Assembly: GCF_051020985.1 (NCBI RefSeq) | Contig: NC_135008.1 | Location: forward strand, 2,294,001 to 2,358,000 | DNA from: Nomia melanderi | Taxonomy: Eukaryota > Arthropoda > Insecta > Hymenoptera > Halictidae | Direction: 5' to 3' | Length of the DNA stretch: 64,000 nucleotides | In this document: piece by piece, positions 1 through 11,865 of the stretch | Numbering within the stretch: the first letter of the stretch is position 1 | How the letters are laid out: the number at the start of each line of letters is the position of its first letter | Program-made: the position numbers and the translations under genes | The notes under the pieces: model-generated | The model's input: only the letters and a program-made list of their open reading frames with translations | Told to the model about the DNA's origin: nothing | The model's database searches: none

Positions 1-1093
1 CGGGAACACGAGTCGCATGATCTTCTATTTTTCGAGAAAATTGCGAAGTTTCGAATGGAATGAATTCTCTGTTCGTTGTATTAATTGTTTCGAATTAGAA
101 GTCAATTATTAACTCCTTTATATTATCGTGCGACTCGTAAGACTCGAAATAGTGACTCGAAGATTGCAAACAGAACTTCAACTTCAATGTCGATTACTTT
201 GAATATTAACTGTCAATATCTGTACTGATATTTCCTCGACTGTTAATATTTAAACATAAGCATAGAACGCTCACTAGCAAATAATCGACGATAAAGCAGT
301 TGCAACAAACCGAACTCAGAAATCCTAGAGATCGATTGGATCATCGAGATCGAAAACACGTCCCCCGAGTGGCATCGTTCGAATTAACCCCTAGCAGCGA
401 GTGACGCGCGTCCACCGTGGCATTCTCGTCTCCTCCGTAGTCTCTGAATTTCTTTCTCTCACCGCTAACCGCAAAAGCACCATCAGAAAGTCTCGCACTG
501 TGTAAGAGGTAATGGGGAACGCATTGTCCACGTCGATCGCCGACAAAGCAAACTAACACCACGTCCAACCGACTAGACCCTGTAACCAGCCCAGTAGTGA
601 ACGTAGTACCCAGAGCTTGGTGTGATTTTGTTTCCGCGTGTTTCTCGGCGAGCGAAATCGCCTGTCGTTTGAACCCAGCACAGCACGAGTCGGCAGTTTG
701 ACCCGTTGAGTAGACGTGCACGACTTTAGGCCTCCATTCGTGACCAGTTCTATCTCTCTGTGTTGTTCCCTGTCTATTGCATCATCACCGCCCTAGGTAA
801 GAGCCTCTATCTCGAATTGCGCAGCCAGGTCAACCGTGGCCGAGCGAAACGTCTCCTCCTCATTCGTACCGATATTATCCCCGATATTTTATATACATAT
901 ATATATATTTTTATATACCACGCAGTATCATCGTCTCACCGTCTCACCGTCTCACCGTCGTCGACGCATTCCGCCTGTTTTTTTTTTTCTTTTCGTTCAT
1001 CGTTCGAGCGCACTTGTCCCGCCGATCGCGATTTGTACGATACCCCGAGCGAATTAGAACCGCCCCCGTTAATCGGCTCGTTGCACCTTTCAG
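1..1093 (+). other. Sequence upstream of the first visible heat shock exon
   Basis: No coding exon of the small heat shock gene could be found here, so this is probably intron or alternative 5' UTR of that gene. Bases 1-340 are AT-rich; 340-1090 are more GC-rich. A short TA-rich run lies near 890-920 and a T-rich run near 978-995. An ATG at 511 opens only a 14-codon frame. The open frames on both strands show no recognisable domain. Confidence 0.5.
745..803 (+). promoter_or_regulatory. Possible 5' splice donor or ratchet-like site
   Basis: A pyrimidine-rich stretch (about 750-794) ends in TAG at 794-796 and is followed at once by GTAAGA. This could be the donor of a non-coding first exon that splices to the acceptor at 1093. 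Because it also resembles a 3' splice site fused to a 5' splice site, it could be a weak recursive splice point. The frame compatible with the 1094 exon meets a stop at 741, so a coding role upstream of 796 is unlikely. Confidence 0.25.
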
Positions 1094-1280
1094 CACGACC
1101 ACACAGAGCACTCAGAACAGCAGTTCTCTGAGCCCGCAGCATGACTCCGCCTGGCTGGACGGACTCAACAGCCCTCTCATCCAGGACGAAGGCGACAACA
1201 AGATGCTGAAGCTCCGGTTCGACGTGTCGCAGTACACGCCGGAGGAGATCGTTGTCAAGACCGTGAACAACAAACTTCTG
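1094..1280 (+). CDS. HspB8: Small heat shock protein, HspB8/CG14207-like, internal coding exon (alpha-crystallin domain start)
   Basis: This exon encodes the end of the variable N-terminal part and the first half of the alpha-crystallin domain. It reads through NSPLIQDEGDNK, then KLRFDVSQYTPEEIVVKTV, which I recognise as nearly identical to fly CG14207. The acceptor is the AG at 1092-1093 after a short pyrimidine stretch, and it leaves one base completing a split serine codon. The donor is CTG/GTGAGT at 1281, in phase 0. Family members act in the cytosol as oligomeric ATP-independent holdases; HspB8 works with a BAG3-type partner in chaperone-assisted autophagy and muscle maintenance (family knowledge). 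The N-terminal exon or exons are not in the window. GC-rich third positions contrast with the surrounding intron. Confidence 0.9.
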
Positions 1281-4200
1281 GTGAGTGACGGAGAGTCTTT
1301 TCCTATTGCCTTCGAGCCTTGTTCTGTCATTCGCTTCTGAATTATCAGTACGACTACCTCTATGCAAATTCGTCTTTCCAAGAATCTTGGTAAAATAGAA
1401 CTATGACAGAACAAGTTGCTTTTTTAAATAAATACTAGTTCGTTGTCGATGTTTTCCATCGGACCGAGTTATCGAACAGATTCACGGGAAGAATCCGCAG
1501 CGTTATTTCCGTGGACGTGGAAACGGCTGCCAAGTGCGATACCCCGTTTCCAAGCGGGACGTTTCTATCGGCCGGCGTCACTTAATTAGAACGGAAAGAC
1601 AATTGGCTCGCGACTTTCTTCTTCGGGACCGCGACGTTTCTGCCCGCATGCTATAAACGCGAAATTATTGCGCCTGACTCATTGGCCGCGCATTTCGCGG
1701 CGGACCGCCTTGTTGCGCAACTTGGCACCACCCGAATCTGGTCCACCTTTTTGCGTAATACTCGCCACGTCGACGCGCCCCCGTCGACGGTTTTTGCCTT
1801 ATATTTTCGCGATCCTGACGTTCGAGAACTTAATCGTCGAACCACTCACGCGAAACTGCGATTTGATGATTGAAAAATACTCGACGCGCTCGAGATCGTT
1901 GAACCAATCTGTTGATCGCGTGAAATCTCGTATAAGTGTTGACTCGGTAATTAAGAGAATATTTCATATTACTAAAATTCTGTTCCTTCGATTCTAATAT
2001 CTTTGTACTTGCTGTTGCAACAATACAAACTGCTGAGTCGATTTAGGACGTCTGAATTTCATTGAACTCTTCGAATCGAACTTCGGCTAATTGATTTGCA
2101 ACGGATCTCGAGTGACTCGCGATTCCCGAAGCTGATCGACCGAGAACCGGCGAGCAGAAAGGCAGGCGTTCAAAATTTTCTGCCGCCTCGCCAGGACTCC
2201 GAGGCTCTCCGCGAACGATGTGGAACATTCTAATTGGTCTCGTTGCGTCACTTCCCGTCAGGAAGTCGGCTCCGCCGGCCGAAGCGGCGCGCGACTCGCG
2301 AAAGGGCAATTCTCGTTACTTAAGAGTAGCCGGCCGTCTTTCGTAATTAAGCGTGTCGCGGGATACACCGTCGCCAAGTGCCGCGCCTCGCGAGTCGCTT
2401 TCAGATTTTCGAGTAACGTCGCGAGCGGAATTCGCTTCGCGTGTAGTCGTCGCCAAGATGTAAGCGCTGCGCGGCCGTAAAGTCGGACGGGCGTTAAAGT
2501 AAACATGTTCCAAGCGACAGGGCGAACATCAATCGCTGCGCGTGCTGAGGAGTTTAGATTCAGCCTTAACGTTAGAACCACAGAACGGCCCATCTGGAAG
2601 TTCTTGTCTAGCGATCAATGAATCTGTGAAGATGCTTTGGCGAAAGATTGTAAAGTAGGGCTGCGTATTCGCACGAATACAACAATGCGAAACAGTTAAT
2701 CAGTTTTTCTGGGACACCACGAAGTCGCTCTAATTGCTCGGCAGTTCCAGTGTTAAAGGTTCAACGCGTTCGCGAGCATTTGTCACGGCAACCTTCGTAG
2801 TTACGTTTCATTAAACGCAAATCGCCTGTACAAAATGCTCTTGAAAGATATTGTCAACTTCCTTCGTGCGTTAAGATTCCAGATCAAAACGCGTGAAAGT
2901 AATTCAATTGTCTTTACCCAGGATATGAAACGTTGAGCGTCACAGATTAAGTTCAGAGGAACTCGAATAGTCTCTAGTCCTGTCGACGGAAACGCGAGTC
3001 GCTTCGAAGGGCTGGAACTCGGTTAGCCGAGAGGCTGGCGCAGGAAGTCGCGGCCAGAATTTTCCCCGAAGAGTGCGAGCGTGCGTGCGTGCGCGCGTTC
3101 AGGTTTCTTCTCTGGCCGGCGTTCCCGTCGACGGAAATAACCCGCGCCGAAAATAAGTTCACGGCGCTCGTCACACCGCGACTGCTTAGAATAATGTTCG
3201 GCCATTGTGAAGCTCATAAACGCGAGACCAAAAGCTCGTCGCCTGTTCGAACTTCACCGAAGATCGGTTTGGGCGCCATAGATTCGGCCTGTCCGCCGGG
3301 AAACAAAATGGCGGCCGCTCGGCGCCGACACTTCCCAAACGAAGTTTACGTCCCGCCGCTTACGGGTTTCGATTTGACGCGAATTACGAGCGTTTTCGTG
3401 TAGTATTATTTATCTTTTCGTGACGAAGATGAATGATATTAGAGATAATTATCAGTACTAGAACCACCGAGCAAATTGTATTTCATTATCCTGAAACGAA
3501 ACTAACAGAGTTAGACTCTAATGAAACTCTAAACGCGATAGAAGAAATCAGGAACCATTTTTATTCATTTGTTTGTTTTATCGTTAATGATTTGGTATCG
3601 CTCACACGTTACGCTGTTACATCATTGTCTAGTTGTTTACGTTACCAGATATTTCCATTCGATATCAAGTTCCTTGTTGCCATTGCTTTCAAGCGATTTG
3701 GAAGCTCTCGGTGGCCACCGTAGCCATCGAAGCGTTAACACCGTTTTCCCCGCTATTTCCGCGTTTCCCGTGGAAAAGCTTTGACCGAGCAAACACGTCG
3801 AGGATGGCGGTGGTTCCGACCCGGCGCGACACAAAAATCCCGCCCCGGCGTAGTGCTGAAGCGGGAGGGAAGGGCGAGGTCATTGCACCGCGATATAGTC
3901 TCCGTTAGCGTGATGGAGGAAAGATCAAAGCGGAGGAGGATCTTTGCACACCCACGAACAGGGACCGCTTTATCCCGATTTCCTCCGCCGAACCGTCCGG
4001 CACGCCGCTGATAAACTCCGCTGCTTTTTTCATCGCCCCAATCGCGTCGCGGCGACCTCGTCGCCGTGCAGAAGTCGTTTTTCTTTCCTCAGCGCTACTG
4101 GTATTGGCTCTTTACGTCTGCTTTCGAAAATACACCCGATTACTCGTATTCGCATCGTTACTTTCACATCATCCCCAGTCGAAACTACATCGAAACATAG

Positions 4201-4912
4201 ATGATTTCAACCCCGATCCCAATCACAACAAAAATGGAAGATCTACAAATAAAAAAACTATCACTTCTCCAATTGTCCCTCGCGCCACATCACTCTGCCA
4301 TCCATCTCAACGCTAAAACTGCTGTCAACTTCTTCAAACTTCTCCATAGAAGGTCTAAAACAGCTACCGAGACTTCAACCGATTGATCGTTTACATACTA
4401 AATCAATTTCCCCAGTAATATCTCACAGAATCATCTGTTACGTCGTTAGCGAACAGAACAGGAACTCAACAATGAATAAATCTGTCCCGCTCGTTAATTC
4501 TAGTGTTAACATCATCCACAATCTACGCGGATCTATCTCATTCCCTCCAAATCCAAACTCTCGACCCCATAGCTCTCCACTCGAATGCAGATCGCGTCGG
4601 GATAGCTCTGACTCGAGGTTCCCGTGGTTTTCTCGGTCGACCGGTGACGGCTGGTGTCTTTTTTCGGTGTCCGCGCGGTGAATCGTCACCGAGGCGGTCT
4701 TCCTTAACCGGTCCCGCGCGAACGGAATTTTAAAGAACGGCCGCTCGGGGAACAGGTTGGCCGGCGTGTATCGTGGTCAAGGTCCGGCGGGAATCGAGGT
4801 CGGGCTGGTAGCGTTTCGCTGGTCCTTAAAGGGCTCCGCCAAGGACGCGTTCCGAAGGATGAGCAGCGGACGGAGCGAGGAACGAGAGCTCCGCCGATCT
4901 CTTCTCGCCGGA

Positions 4913-4968
4913 CACGCACGCACGCACGCACGCACGCACGCCATCGACGTCGCGTCGCGTCGCGTCGG
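4913..4968. repeat. (ACGC)n microsatellite followed by CGCGT repeats
   Basis: About seven perfect ACGC units run to 4940, followed by several CGTCG/CGCGT units near 4947-4968. It is a CpG-dense simple repeat in the heat shock gene intron. Confidence 0.9.
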
Positions 4969-5997
4969 TGACGTCACGCTCGCTCGATAAAGCACGCGGC
5001 CGGATAAATAGGAGCAGGGACCGGTTTGTTCAGCGGCTTTATTCAAACGAGCCGGCGCTTGGAGGGCATCGGTTGCGAAATCTCCCTCCCCCTCTTCCTC
5101 CCCCGTCGTTCTCTCGTTCGCTCGTTTCGGGCAACTGGGTCGCCTCCCCGCCGGAACGGCTCGAATCGATTTTTAATGGCCACCTCCGATAACGCCTGGC
5201 TCGATCCGCCGCGGCCACAGGTGTTTGTTGGCTCGCGCGTCCTAGAAAATGGACGCCGGCCGCGAAATGGTGTAACGTTCGGCGCGTCCCGCCGCTTCGC
5301 GTCGTTCCGGCGTTGTTTTCGAGAGGCGAACACGGTTCACGGGCACCTTGTTTGGCGTTGAAATTTAGGTCGCGGATGAAGTTGTTATGAAAACACCGGC
5401 CGTCGCGCGGGCTTTCCTTTTTCGGCCAAGGAGACTGCGCCATTAGACGGTCCGGGAAGGAGGCTCGCGTTACGCCGACGCTTTAATCGGGTTTCGAAAG
5501 CTCGAGCGATTCGCGGCACGTCCGGTTTACGACTTCGTCGAGAGCGGAGGCTCGAGCTGGACGCGAGATCGCGATATCTTCGCGAGATGTAGCGTTCATT
5601 GAAAAGTCTCTTGGAGCGATTCTGCGACGATAAGACGGTTGTTAACGACTGAATCGTAACGGCGGCAGCTTTTAGTCGCACGACCTTTGACCGAATCATC
5701 CGGGAGATATACCAAAGCAGAATGGAATCAGCGTAACCCTTATTCAAGCTGCGAATCGCGTTATCCAAGGAGCAATGGAAGCTAAACAGCGCGCCGGGCA
5801 CGTTGCATATTCATTTCTCGGAGCACCGGCTTTCACTCCGTTTAGCCATTTCGTTGGTCTTAGCGTCGCGGAATCCACTTCCCGAATAGTAAACCTACAT
5901 TAGAACTTCCTGGAGGCACGTAGCATCAGCGCTACAGAAGATTGAATACTAATTCGCTTAGCCTACGTTCTCGTTTAGCAACAGTATTTAACCCCTT

Positions 5998-6211
5998 GCG
6001 GTCCGAAGTGCCCTTGGTTTCTCACTTCGAGGTTCACGTTAGTTTATTCAATTACAGCTTAATATGACGCATTTATTTATTCAAGAATATCTGGGAGTCA
6101 TTGAAATGTTACCTTTAAATGGTACAACTGTGATACTACAGATAAATATAGAAAAAATTGTTAAAACAGGTAGAGGTTGCAATAGAATAGAATAGGACTG
6201 CTAAGGGTTAA
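5998..6211. mobile_element. TTAA-flanked short element, family H
   Basis: A 214-bp AT-rich unit bounded by TTAA at 5998-6001 and 6208-6211. The ends read TTAACCCCTTGCGG and CTAAGGGTTAA, so they are roughly inverted. An interior stretch around 6119-6160 recurs in reverse at about 9530-9580. There is no coding capacity, so it is a non-autonomous element. Confidence 0.6.
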
Positions 6212-6625
6212 GCAAATCGATGCCTCCAGCTGAACAAGTTGCTCCAATTCGTCTTCCATGGATCCCAAATTGATCTGTTCGAGATCTAAGACTAAAATAA
6301 ACCCCTAGCTACGTCCTCCAGCTAAACAGCATCAGTTCAACCCGAGCATCCAACGGTGGATTCGTTTTCGGTCGAAAACTATCGCGCCCAGGGAATTCCG
6401 ATGCCATTGAAATTGATGATCGAGTGTCGTCGGAGCCGGTTCCACGGTTTTGCGTAATCCCCGCGGTCCGGTAAGACGATATCGAGGCGGAAAGCTTAGA
6501 TCCGAGGCAGAGTTGAGTTACCGGTGGCAGAGTGTCGGGGCTAGTCCACCGTTGGTCCCCTTTGCTCCGCGATTTCCCTCCGTTTCCCCGTGTCTAGGGT
6601 TACCTGCGCCGCTGCTTCGGTTGCT

Positions 6626-6664
6626 TGCTCGCTCGCTCGCTCGCTCGCTCGCCCGCCCGCTCGC
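6626..6664. repeat. (GCTC)n microsatellite
   Basis: About eight GCTC units, ending with GCCC variants, within a CpG-rich block of the intron. Serine/arginine and leucine/alanine reads across it are simple-repeat artefacts. Confidence 0.9.
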
Positions 6665-6901
6665 CTTTGGTCTTTTACGGGCAGCCCGATCGATATCGCG
6701 AGCACGCCAAGGAGCGGAGAGCACGCCGCGCCGCGCTTCCTCGACCGCCGCGAGAGCCAGACGCCCGAGAAATCCTCGTCGACGCTCTCCTCGTATCGAT
6801 TCGCCTGGACACGCTCTCCTCCTCGACGAACAAAAGACACCCGAAGTCGTTGCCGACACTCGAGTCCCATCGATTCTCTAATGGACCTCGCTGCTGACGC
6901 G

Positions 6902-7325
6902 TTAACCCCTTCGAACAGCGTTGCACCCTAATTTTGACACGAGTGATTCTCAGTCGCCATTTGATTTCCTACAGTGAAACTATAAAGTTTGACATTTAAT
7001 ATTATACTTCATATAATGCATCAATCTGAGAAGTATTGACGTAAAATTGCTTTGTCCGTCAATTCACGTGAATTTCTCGTCGAGTTGGTTTTACAATATA
7101 TCGTCTTCATCTCATCAGAAAATGTTGAAATATTTCTAGTGAAAAACTTCGGAGTGTAAAGAGTTAATCGCGCATGAAGATTCTATAAAGTATACAGATC
7201 TGTTAAATTATACATCGAATGCTTAGATACACTTTCTTGCTATTTCAATTCTGAAATCATTTGTAACGTGGTATCGCAAACGTGAAACTTTGATATCGAC
7301 ATTCTGTCGATATTCGTCCGAAAAC
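6902..7325. mobile_element. Element A joined to a decayed element B
   Basis: Element A (about 6902-7167) ends in a typical A terminus: CATCAGAAAATG, then a GTGAAAAACTTC-like stretch, then GAGTTAA. The following 160 bp (7164-7325) align by eye with element B, including the GATTCTATAAAGTATACA-type start and the ATTCGTCCG end. They share the TTAA at 7164-7167. Both are old and non-coding. Confidence 0.55.
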
Positions 7326-8168
7326 GGACACCGCTCAGTTTATTCTAATCCCTAGAACAACTGACGTTCCTTCGAGTCTTGGAAATCAGGAGCTGAAAAT
7401 AGACAGATTAATCAATGTTCAGAACTCGAAGTATAGTAATATTCAAAAATAGTGCAGTTCAACGTTCACAGGACGAACGCATCCTGTGAACCAACTCGAA
7501 GATCTAGCCTTCCGTTTCCGTTTCTCGGAGCAGCGAGCACCGTAACCGATTAAACGTTTCCGAACGGTAGCATCCGCCGAGCGTATCGGTCGCCGGAAGT
7601 GCCGCGCGAAAACAAGACGGGATCGCGTTAATCGGATCAGAACGTTCGAACGCGAGCGCCGCGAGCGAGCCGCGAGCGAGCCGCGACTACAGGATCATTT
7701 TAATGCGCCTCTTCCGCGTGGTCTCGTTAATCGAGAACTTTCCGGGACCGCGCTCGACTTTCACGGTGTTCCCCCTCGACCCGCCGCGGAAGAGCAACGG
7801 AGAGGAAAACCCGCGATGCGTCCCATTTACGTATCCCGTCTACTGCGTCGTTGCACGCGGCGCCTCTTCCGTTTCGTTTTCCTCTTTGGAGCGTAACGCG
7901 AGATCCTCCGCTCGAGAACGGGACGGCGAAACAGGTCCGCGACCTCTACACCGCAGGAGATGGACTTTCCTCCGGCCTCGCTCGAGCAGAAAACCAGCGT
8001 TTCTCCGGTTGCTTTGCTCCTCGCGCCCTGTTTAATCCTCTTCCTCGTGGGACGATGCTCGAAACTGGCGACTTTCGAATGATCGTAACGTTGGTGTGGG
8101 TATCGATTGAATTGTTGATGGAATCTTGAACGGCTTGTGTTCCTTCGTAGTCGAAGCACTTCTAATTA

Positions 8169-8525
8169 TTAATATCAAGGAATATTAAGGAGAATGATTA
8201 TTGAAACGTTGAATGCCGCACGATTTCACAGAGCAAAATAGCCAAATCGAAAAGATGTAATATTAGATAATTTGAATGAATTGCGTTATTATTGCATGTT
8301 CATCTAGCTGAATGTCACCGCGTTAGGCAGCATTATTTGTAATATAGAAATCTTTTCAAATAATCGCAGTTTAAATGAGCAAATTATAGTAATTCGATTC
8401 GATTGGATCACCGGTGACCCCCATGGCATTAGACGTGTTAATATCAAGGAATATTAAGAAGAATAATTATTGATATTAAGGAATATTAAGAAGAATAATT
8501 ATTAATATCAAGGAATATTAAGAAT
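8169..8525. repeat. 32-bp minisatellite split by element E
   Basis: The unit TTAATATCAAGGAATATTAA plus AGAATAATTA-type sequence occurs once at 8169-8202 and about 2.7 times at 8438-8525, with unit starts at 8438, 8470 and 8502. An E element sits between the left and right copies. Confidence 0.7.
8203..8441. mobile_element. TTAA-flanked element, family E, copy 1
   Basis: About 240 bp. It begins near GAAACGTTGAATGCCGCACG and ends in GGTCACCGGTGACC-like sequence followed by ATTAGACGTGTTAA. It matches copies at 14470, 27327 and 23361. It lies inside the 32-bp minisatellite. Confidence 0.6.
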
Positions 8526-9246
8526 ACTTAGTCACTAAACGATTAAACATCTGAATTCCATATCAACGATACACATTGCAGTTTTCGACTCGCAAGACAC
8601 CGACGACAGTGAACATAACACTAGATTTACAAACACTCACATACTTCACTTCAATCTATCAAATAATATTCATCAAATTTAATATCCGCCAAATCTACGG
8701 GTTCCGCAAGCCGTGCAATTAGTCCTGCCATCCTCCGTCTCTCGTACTCGCTCACCGTGTAATCAACGAACGTACAATTACCGCGTCCCGCTTCTTTCTC
8801 CGTAATTCCAAGCTCACGCGTGCAACGGCGATAAACGATCGACGAAACGCGGGGGGCGGGAGGGCGAGCGGACCGTGTCCGACGCGCCCAGAGGTTGCCG
8901 GCACACGCGTGAAAAAGCGGCGAGGGTGGGCGAGGCTGCCCGCCGCGCTAATTGCGTTACGCAAACGACGCTAATGAGAGCCGCGTTTCGGTGTCCTCGG
9001 GGAACCGAGCCGAGTCTAGGCGCGTCGCGTCGCGTGGCCGGCTGCGCTGCGCGAGGAATTCTCGTTCTTGGACCAATTCGTCCGACCTGTCCGCGCGAGC
9101 GTCGCTTGCCAACGAACCAAATAACCTGGCCTTCACCTTGCTAGAAGTCGCGGAACGTCTGCGAATCGAATGACAAGCGGATTGCGCAACGCGCGATCGA
9201 TTTCCATTGATCGAGACGTGTACCGCCGCGGGCGACGAATGCTTCG

Positions 9247-9620
9247 TTAACCCTTTGCACTCCGGAGGTAACCCTCAGCTGATTTGATATGGTGAAGTTA
9301 ACCCTTTGCACTCGAGAATATTTTTTTTAAGAAGTATTCGTTATTTTTTGATGAAATATCAAGATGTTTTACAACTAACATAAAGAAATACCTTGTATCA
9401 ATTAACTCCTTGGATCAAAGTCATTACCCATTGTCATTACCCACGGATCAAAGCAAACAACTATTTTGCTATTGTCATTGTATTATCTTCAAATAAAATT
9501 TCCAATTGAAGTATTTTTATATATTTTGATAATTTTTTCTATATTTATTTGTGGTATCGCAGTCGTACCATTTAAATTACGATGACGTGTATAGTCGTCA
9601 AACACAGTTAACTGGTTAAG
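9247..9620. mobile_element. Composite of A termini and a reversed H fragment
   Basis: Two A-type starts (TTAACCCTTTGCACTC) lie 51 bp apart, at 9247 and 9298. They are followed by AT-rich sequence whose 9530-9580 part is the reverse complement of the H interior. It ends near a J-type end, CAGTTAACTGGTTAA (about 9605-9619). More A-like termini follow at about 9667 and 9861. This looks like repeated insertion into one site. Confidence 0.5.
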
Positions 9621-10070
9621 GTATTCGAGTTCCCATAAGCGTAAAAAAAATCAGTTCGGTACTCATTAACCCTTGGCACTCGATAGTTTTCTGCTAGAAA
9701 TGCTCAACGCTCGTAACAGATGTTTTCCTGAGAAGCTATTAAAGAACTCATTCAGCAACACGCAAAGTGGATTATAAATCAATTAAAGTCTCAAGATGTA
9801 CTCTTGAGGTTTCTGCGGAGGGATTTCAAGAAGTCAATTTAACTGATCGTTAATTTCAGTGTTAACCCTTTGCGCGTATCCATCGTGACTAGAAATCAGT
9901 TTTATTCACAGCTATGATTTTGTCAAGATATCTTTCAAATAGATTATATCATTATGTTATGTTCAATATTATCAGAATCGTTTACTGCTCTCTACAGACT
10001 ATCTTTTCAAATGCATTTCAAATATCGTAATGATATAGAGTCATGGAAAAATGCAAAGGAAATTCCGAGT

Positions 10071-10190
10071 GCAAGTCAAAATGACTGGTTTCAGTTTTCC
10101 TTCGCAATTATTGATATCCTCAAAGCATCGAATATTCGAAATGATTTTTTGGCTTTTCCAACTGAATTCCACAGTTAACTGGTTACTTGG
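10071..10190. mobile_element. Fragment of element C
   Basis: It contains AGTCAAAATGACTGG, then TCGAATATTCGAAATGAT, both hallmarks of family C, and ends near CACAGTTAACTGG. It is truncated at the left. Confidence 0.45.
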
Positions 10191-10814
10191 GAAGCTGTCA
10201 ATGACTAATTGTCCATACAACGAGACATTGATATTTTAGCTTCCTATTCCAATACTCAAAACTCGCACAGTTTCCCATTGAAACAGTTTGAGTTTCAAAA
10301 ATTCCCGGTCCTACCGCAACCGGTCGAGCAGCCAGCAAAGTAATCCTTCGGATTCCCAGCTCGTCGAGCTGGATGGAGAGTAGAGAGTTCCGTTGCTCGG
10401 CATTCGAAGCGTCCGAAGCGGTACTTCGCGAAATCGGACAGCACCTAGAGCACTCGCGCCTGCGGACGCATTAAAAATAGAGATTGCATCACGCGGCCGG
10501 CCAGCTTCGAGCCGCCATTCGATGCCATGCAAATATCGCCGCGCGGCACCGAGTCTTACGGGATTTCGTATAAATGAATCTCATTAGCGAGCGGGTTGCG
10601 TCACGGCGATTAGCAGGGACCGATCGCCGAGCAGCTGGTGTCATCGACGTATTTAGACGCCGCGTGGCCGAGCAGGTTATCGCGATTATCGGCGAACTAT
10701 CTGCTCAATTGTGCCGCGCTTCTCCCTCGGCCGCGGCTCGCGATCGCGGAAGTCGGCGCTTCGACGAGCGTCACCTCTGCATCGCTAATCGACGAGACTG
10801 TCGCTAATTAACAC

Positions 10815-11190
10815 GTCGACCGCCGCACGATTTTGCCGAGACAAATATAGGAAATGAAAATAATGCAGCATCAACTTCCGCCATTGAATTACGGTGTTAT
10901 TATTACAGGTTTGAATCGTTGAATGTCAGTGCATTAAGTTGTATCACTTGTAATATAGAAAAGCGTTCTAATAATCATCGTTTAATCGAATGAATTGTAG
11001 TGAAATTCTTTTGTTTTTCCAGTGAATCGTTAATACTAAAAATGACCGGTTCGTTTGCTTCAAAGTTTATTGATGTCTTAGAAGCATCGAATATTCGAAA
11101 TGATCTTGAATCTGTAATGAATGTCCGAGGAACGGAAATATAGGGATATCTCGTATCAACTGCTCGATAGTTCTAGTGCTAACAATAAAG
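10815..11190. mobile_element. Decayed E element followed by a C fragment
   Basis: Bases 10815-11033 resemble family E: CGCACGATTTTGCCGAG, then a CACTTGTAATATAGAAAAG-type stretch. Bases 11034-11190 resemble family C, with GCATCGAATATTCGAAATGA and the end TAGTTCTAGTGCTAAC. Confidence 0.45.
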
Positions 11191-11674
11191 TAATTAAAGG
11201 ATTTGAAGGAATCATGATTTCACTCGCGCAAGGAAATTAGCGTTAAGCTCGAATTCAAAGAACGATCGGCGTTCGAAGAATCGAATGAAATCACCGCCAA
11301 TTTTCCAACCCCGTATCCGGTAATCGGACTCGAGATCGTGCTGTAACTGATACATCTAGCTGCTAATATTCTGGGAATCGCAATCGATGCCGAAACTTTC
11401 TTGGCAGTGACACGTTTCCAAAGGTTTCTGGGTAAACAACGGTATCGACGTGTTTCTCGCGGAGCGGCGACAAAGTGGCGAACGCTAGAATCGCTGACGC
11501 GTATATTCTTATACAAAATCACGAGAATGCGTCTATGACAATTTCGATTGATGCGTGGTCCAGAATGCGCGTCGGTGAGCCAGTTTACCAAAATATTTCG
11601 CGGAGAAGCCAGTGCACCCGAAAATTGCAAGAGACGCAAGGCGGATCGTTTTGATCCGTTCGGTGGTTCTAGGG

Positions 11675-11865
11675 TTAACACTAGCAATTCCTATAAAAAC
11701 TGTAACAATAGATTATTCTCAGTTTCTTCAGACATTCGTTATAGTACTCAAATGAAACTACTTTCAAAATCTTTTTGAATATTCAACGCTTCGAAGATAT
11801 CGATAATTGCTACACAAAAAGATCGAAACCAGTCATTTTGACTGGTACGGTGGTTCTAGGGTTAA
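11675..11865. mobile_element. TTAA-flanked element, family C, copy 1
   Basis: A 191-bp unit with TTAA at both edges. Its right end reads GGTGGTTCTAGGGTTAA. An extra terminus of the same kind abuts on the left at 11663-11678. The palindrome CCAGTCATTTTGACTGG lies at 11829-11845. It is non-coding. Confidence 0.65.

Noticed and set aside
511..555. Short ATG frame starting Met-Gly-Asn, resembling a myristoylation start
   Set aside because: Only 14 codons and no donor inside it.
341..721. 126-codon minus-strand open frame
   Set aside because: No domain, unlikely composition, and no splice or start context; lies upstream of the heat shock exon on the other strand.
1..1093. Search for the N-terminal coding exon of the heat shock gene
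   Set aside because: No frame resembling the expected charged N-terminal region of this family was found, so the exon must lie outside the window.
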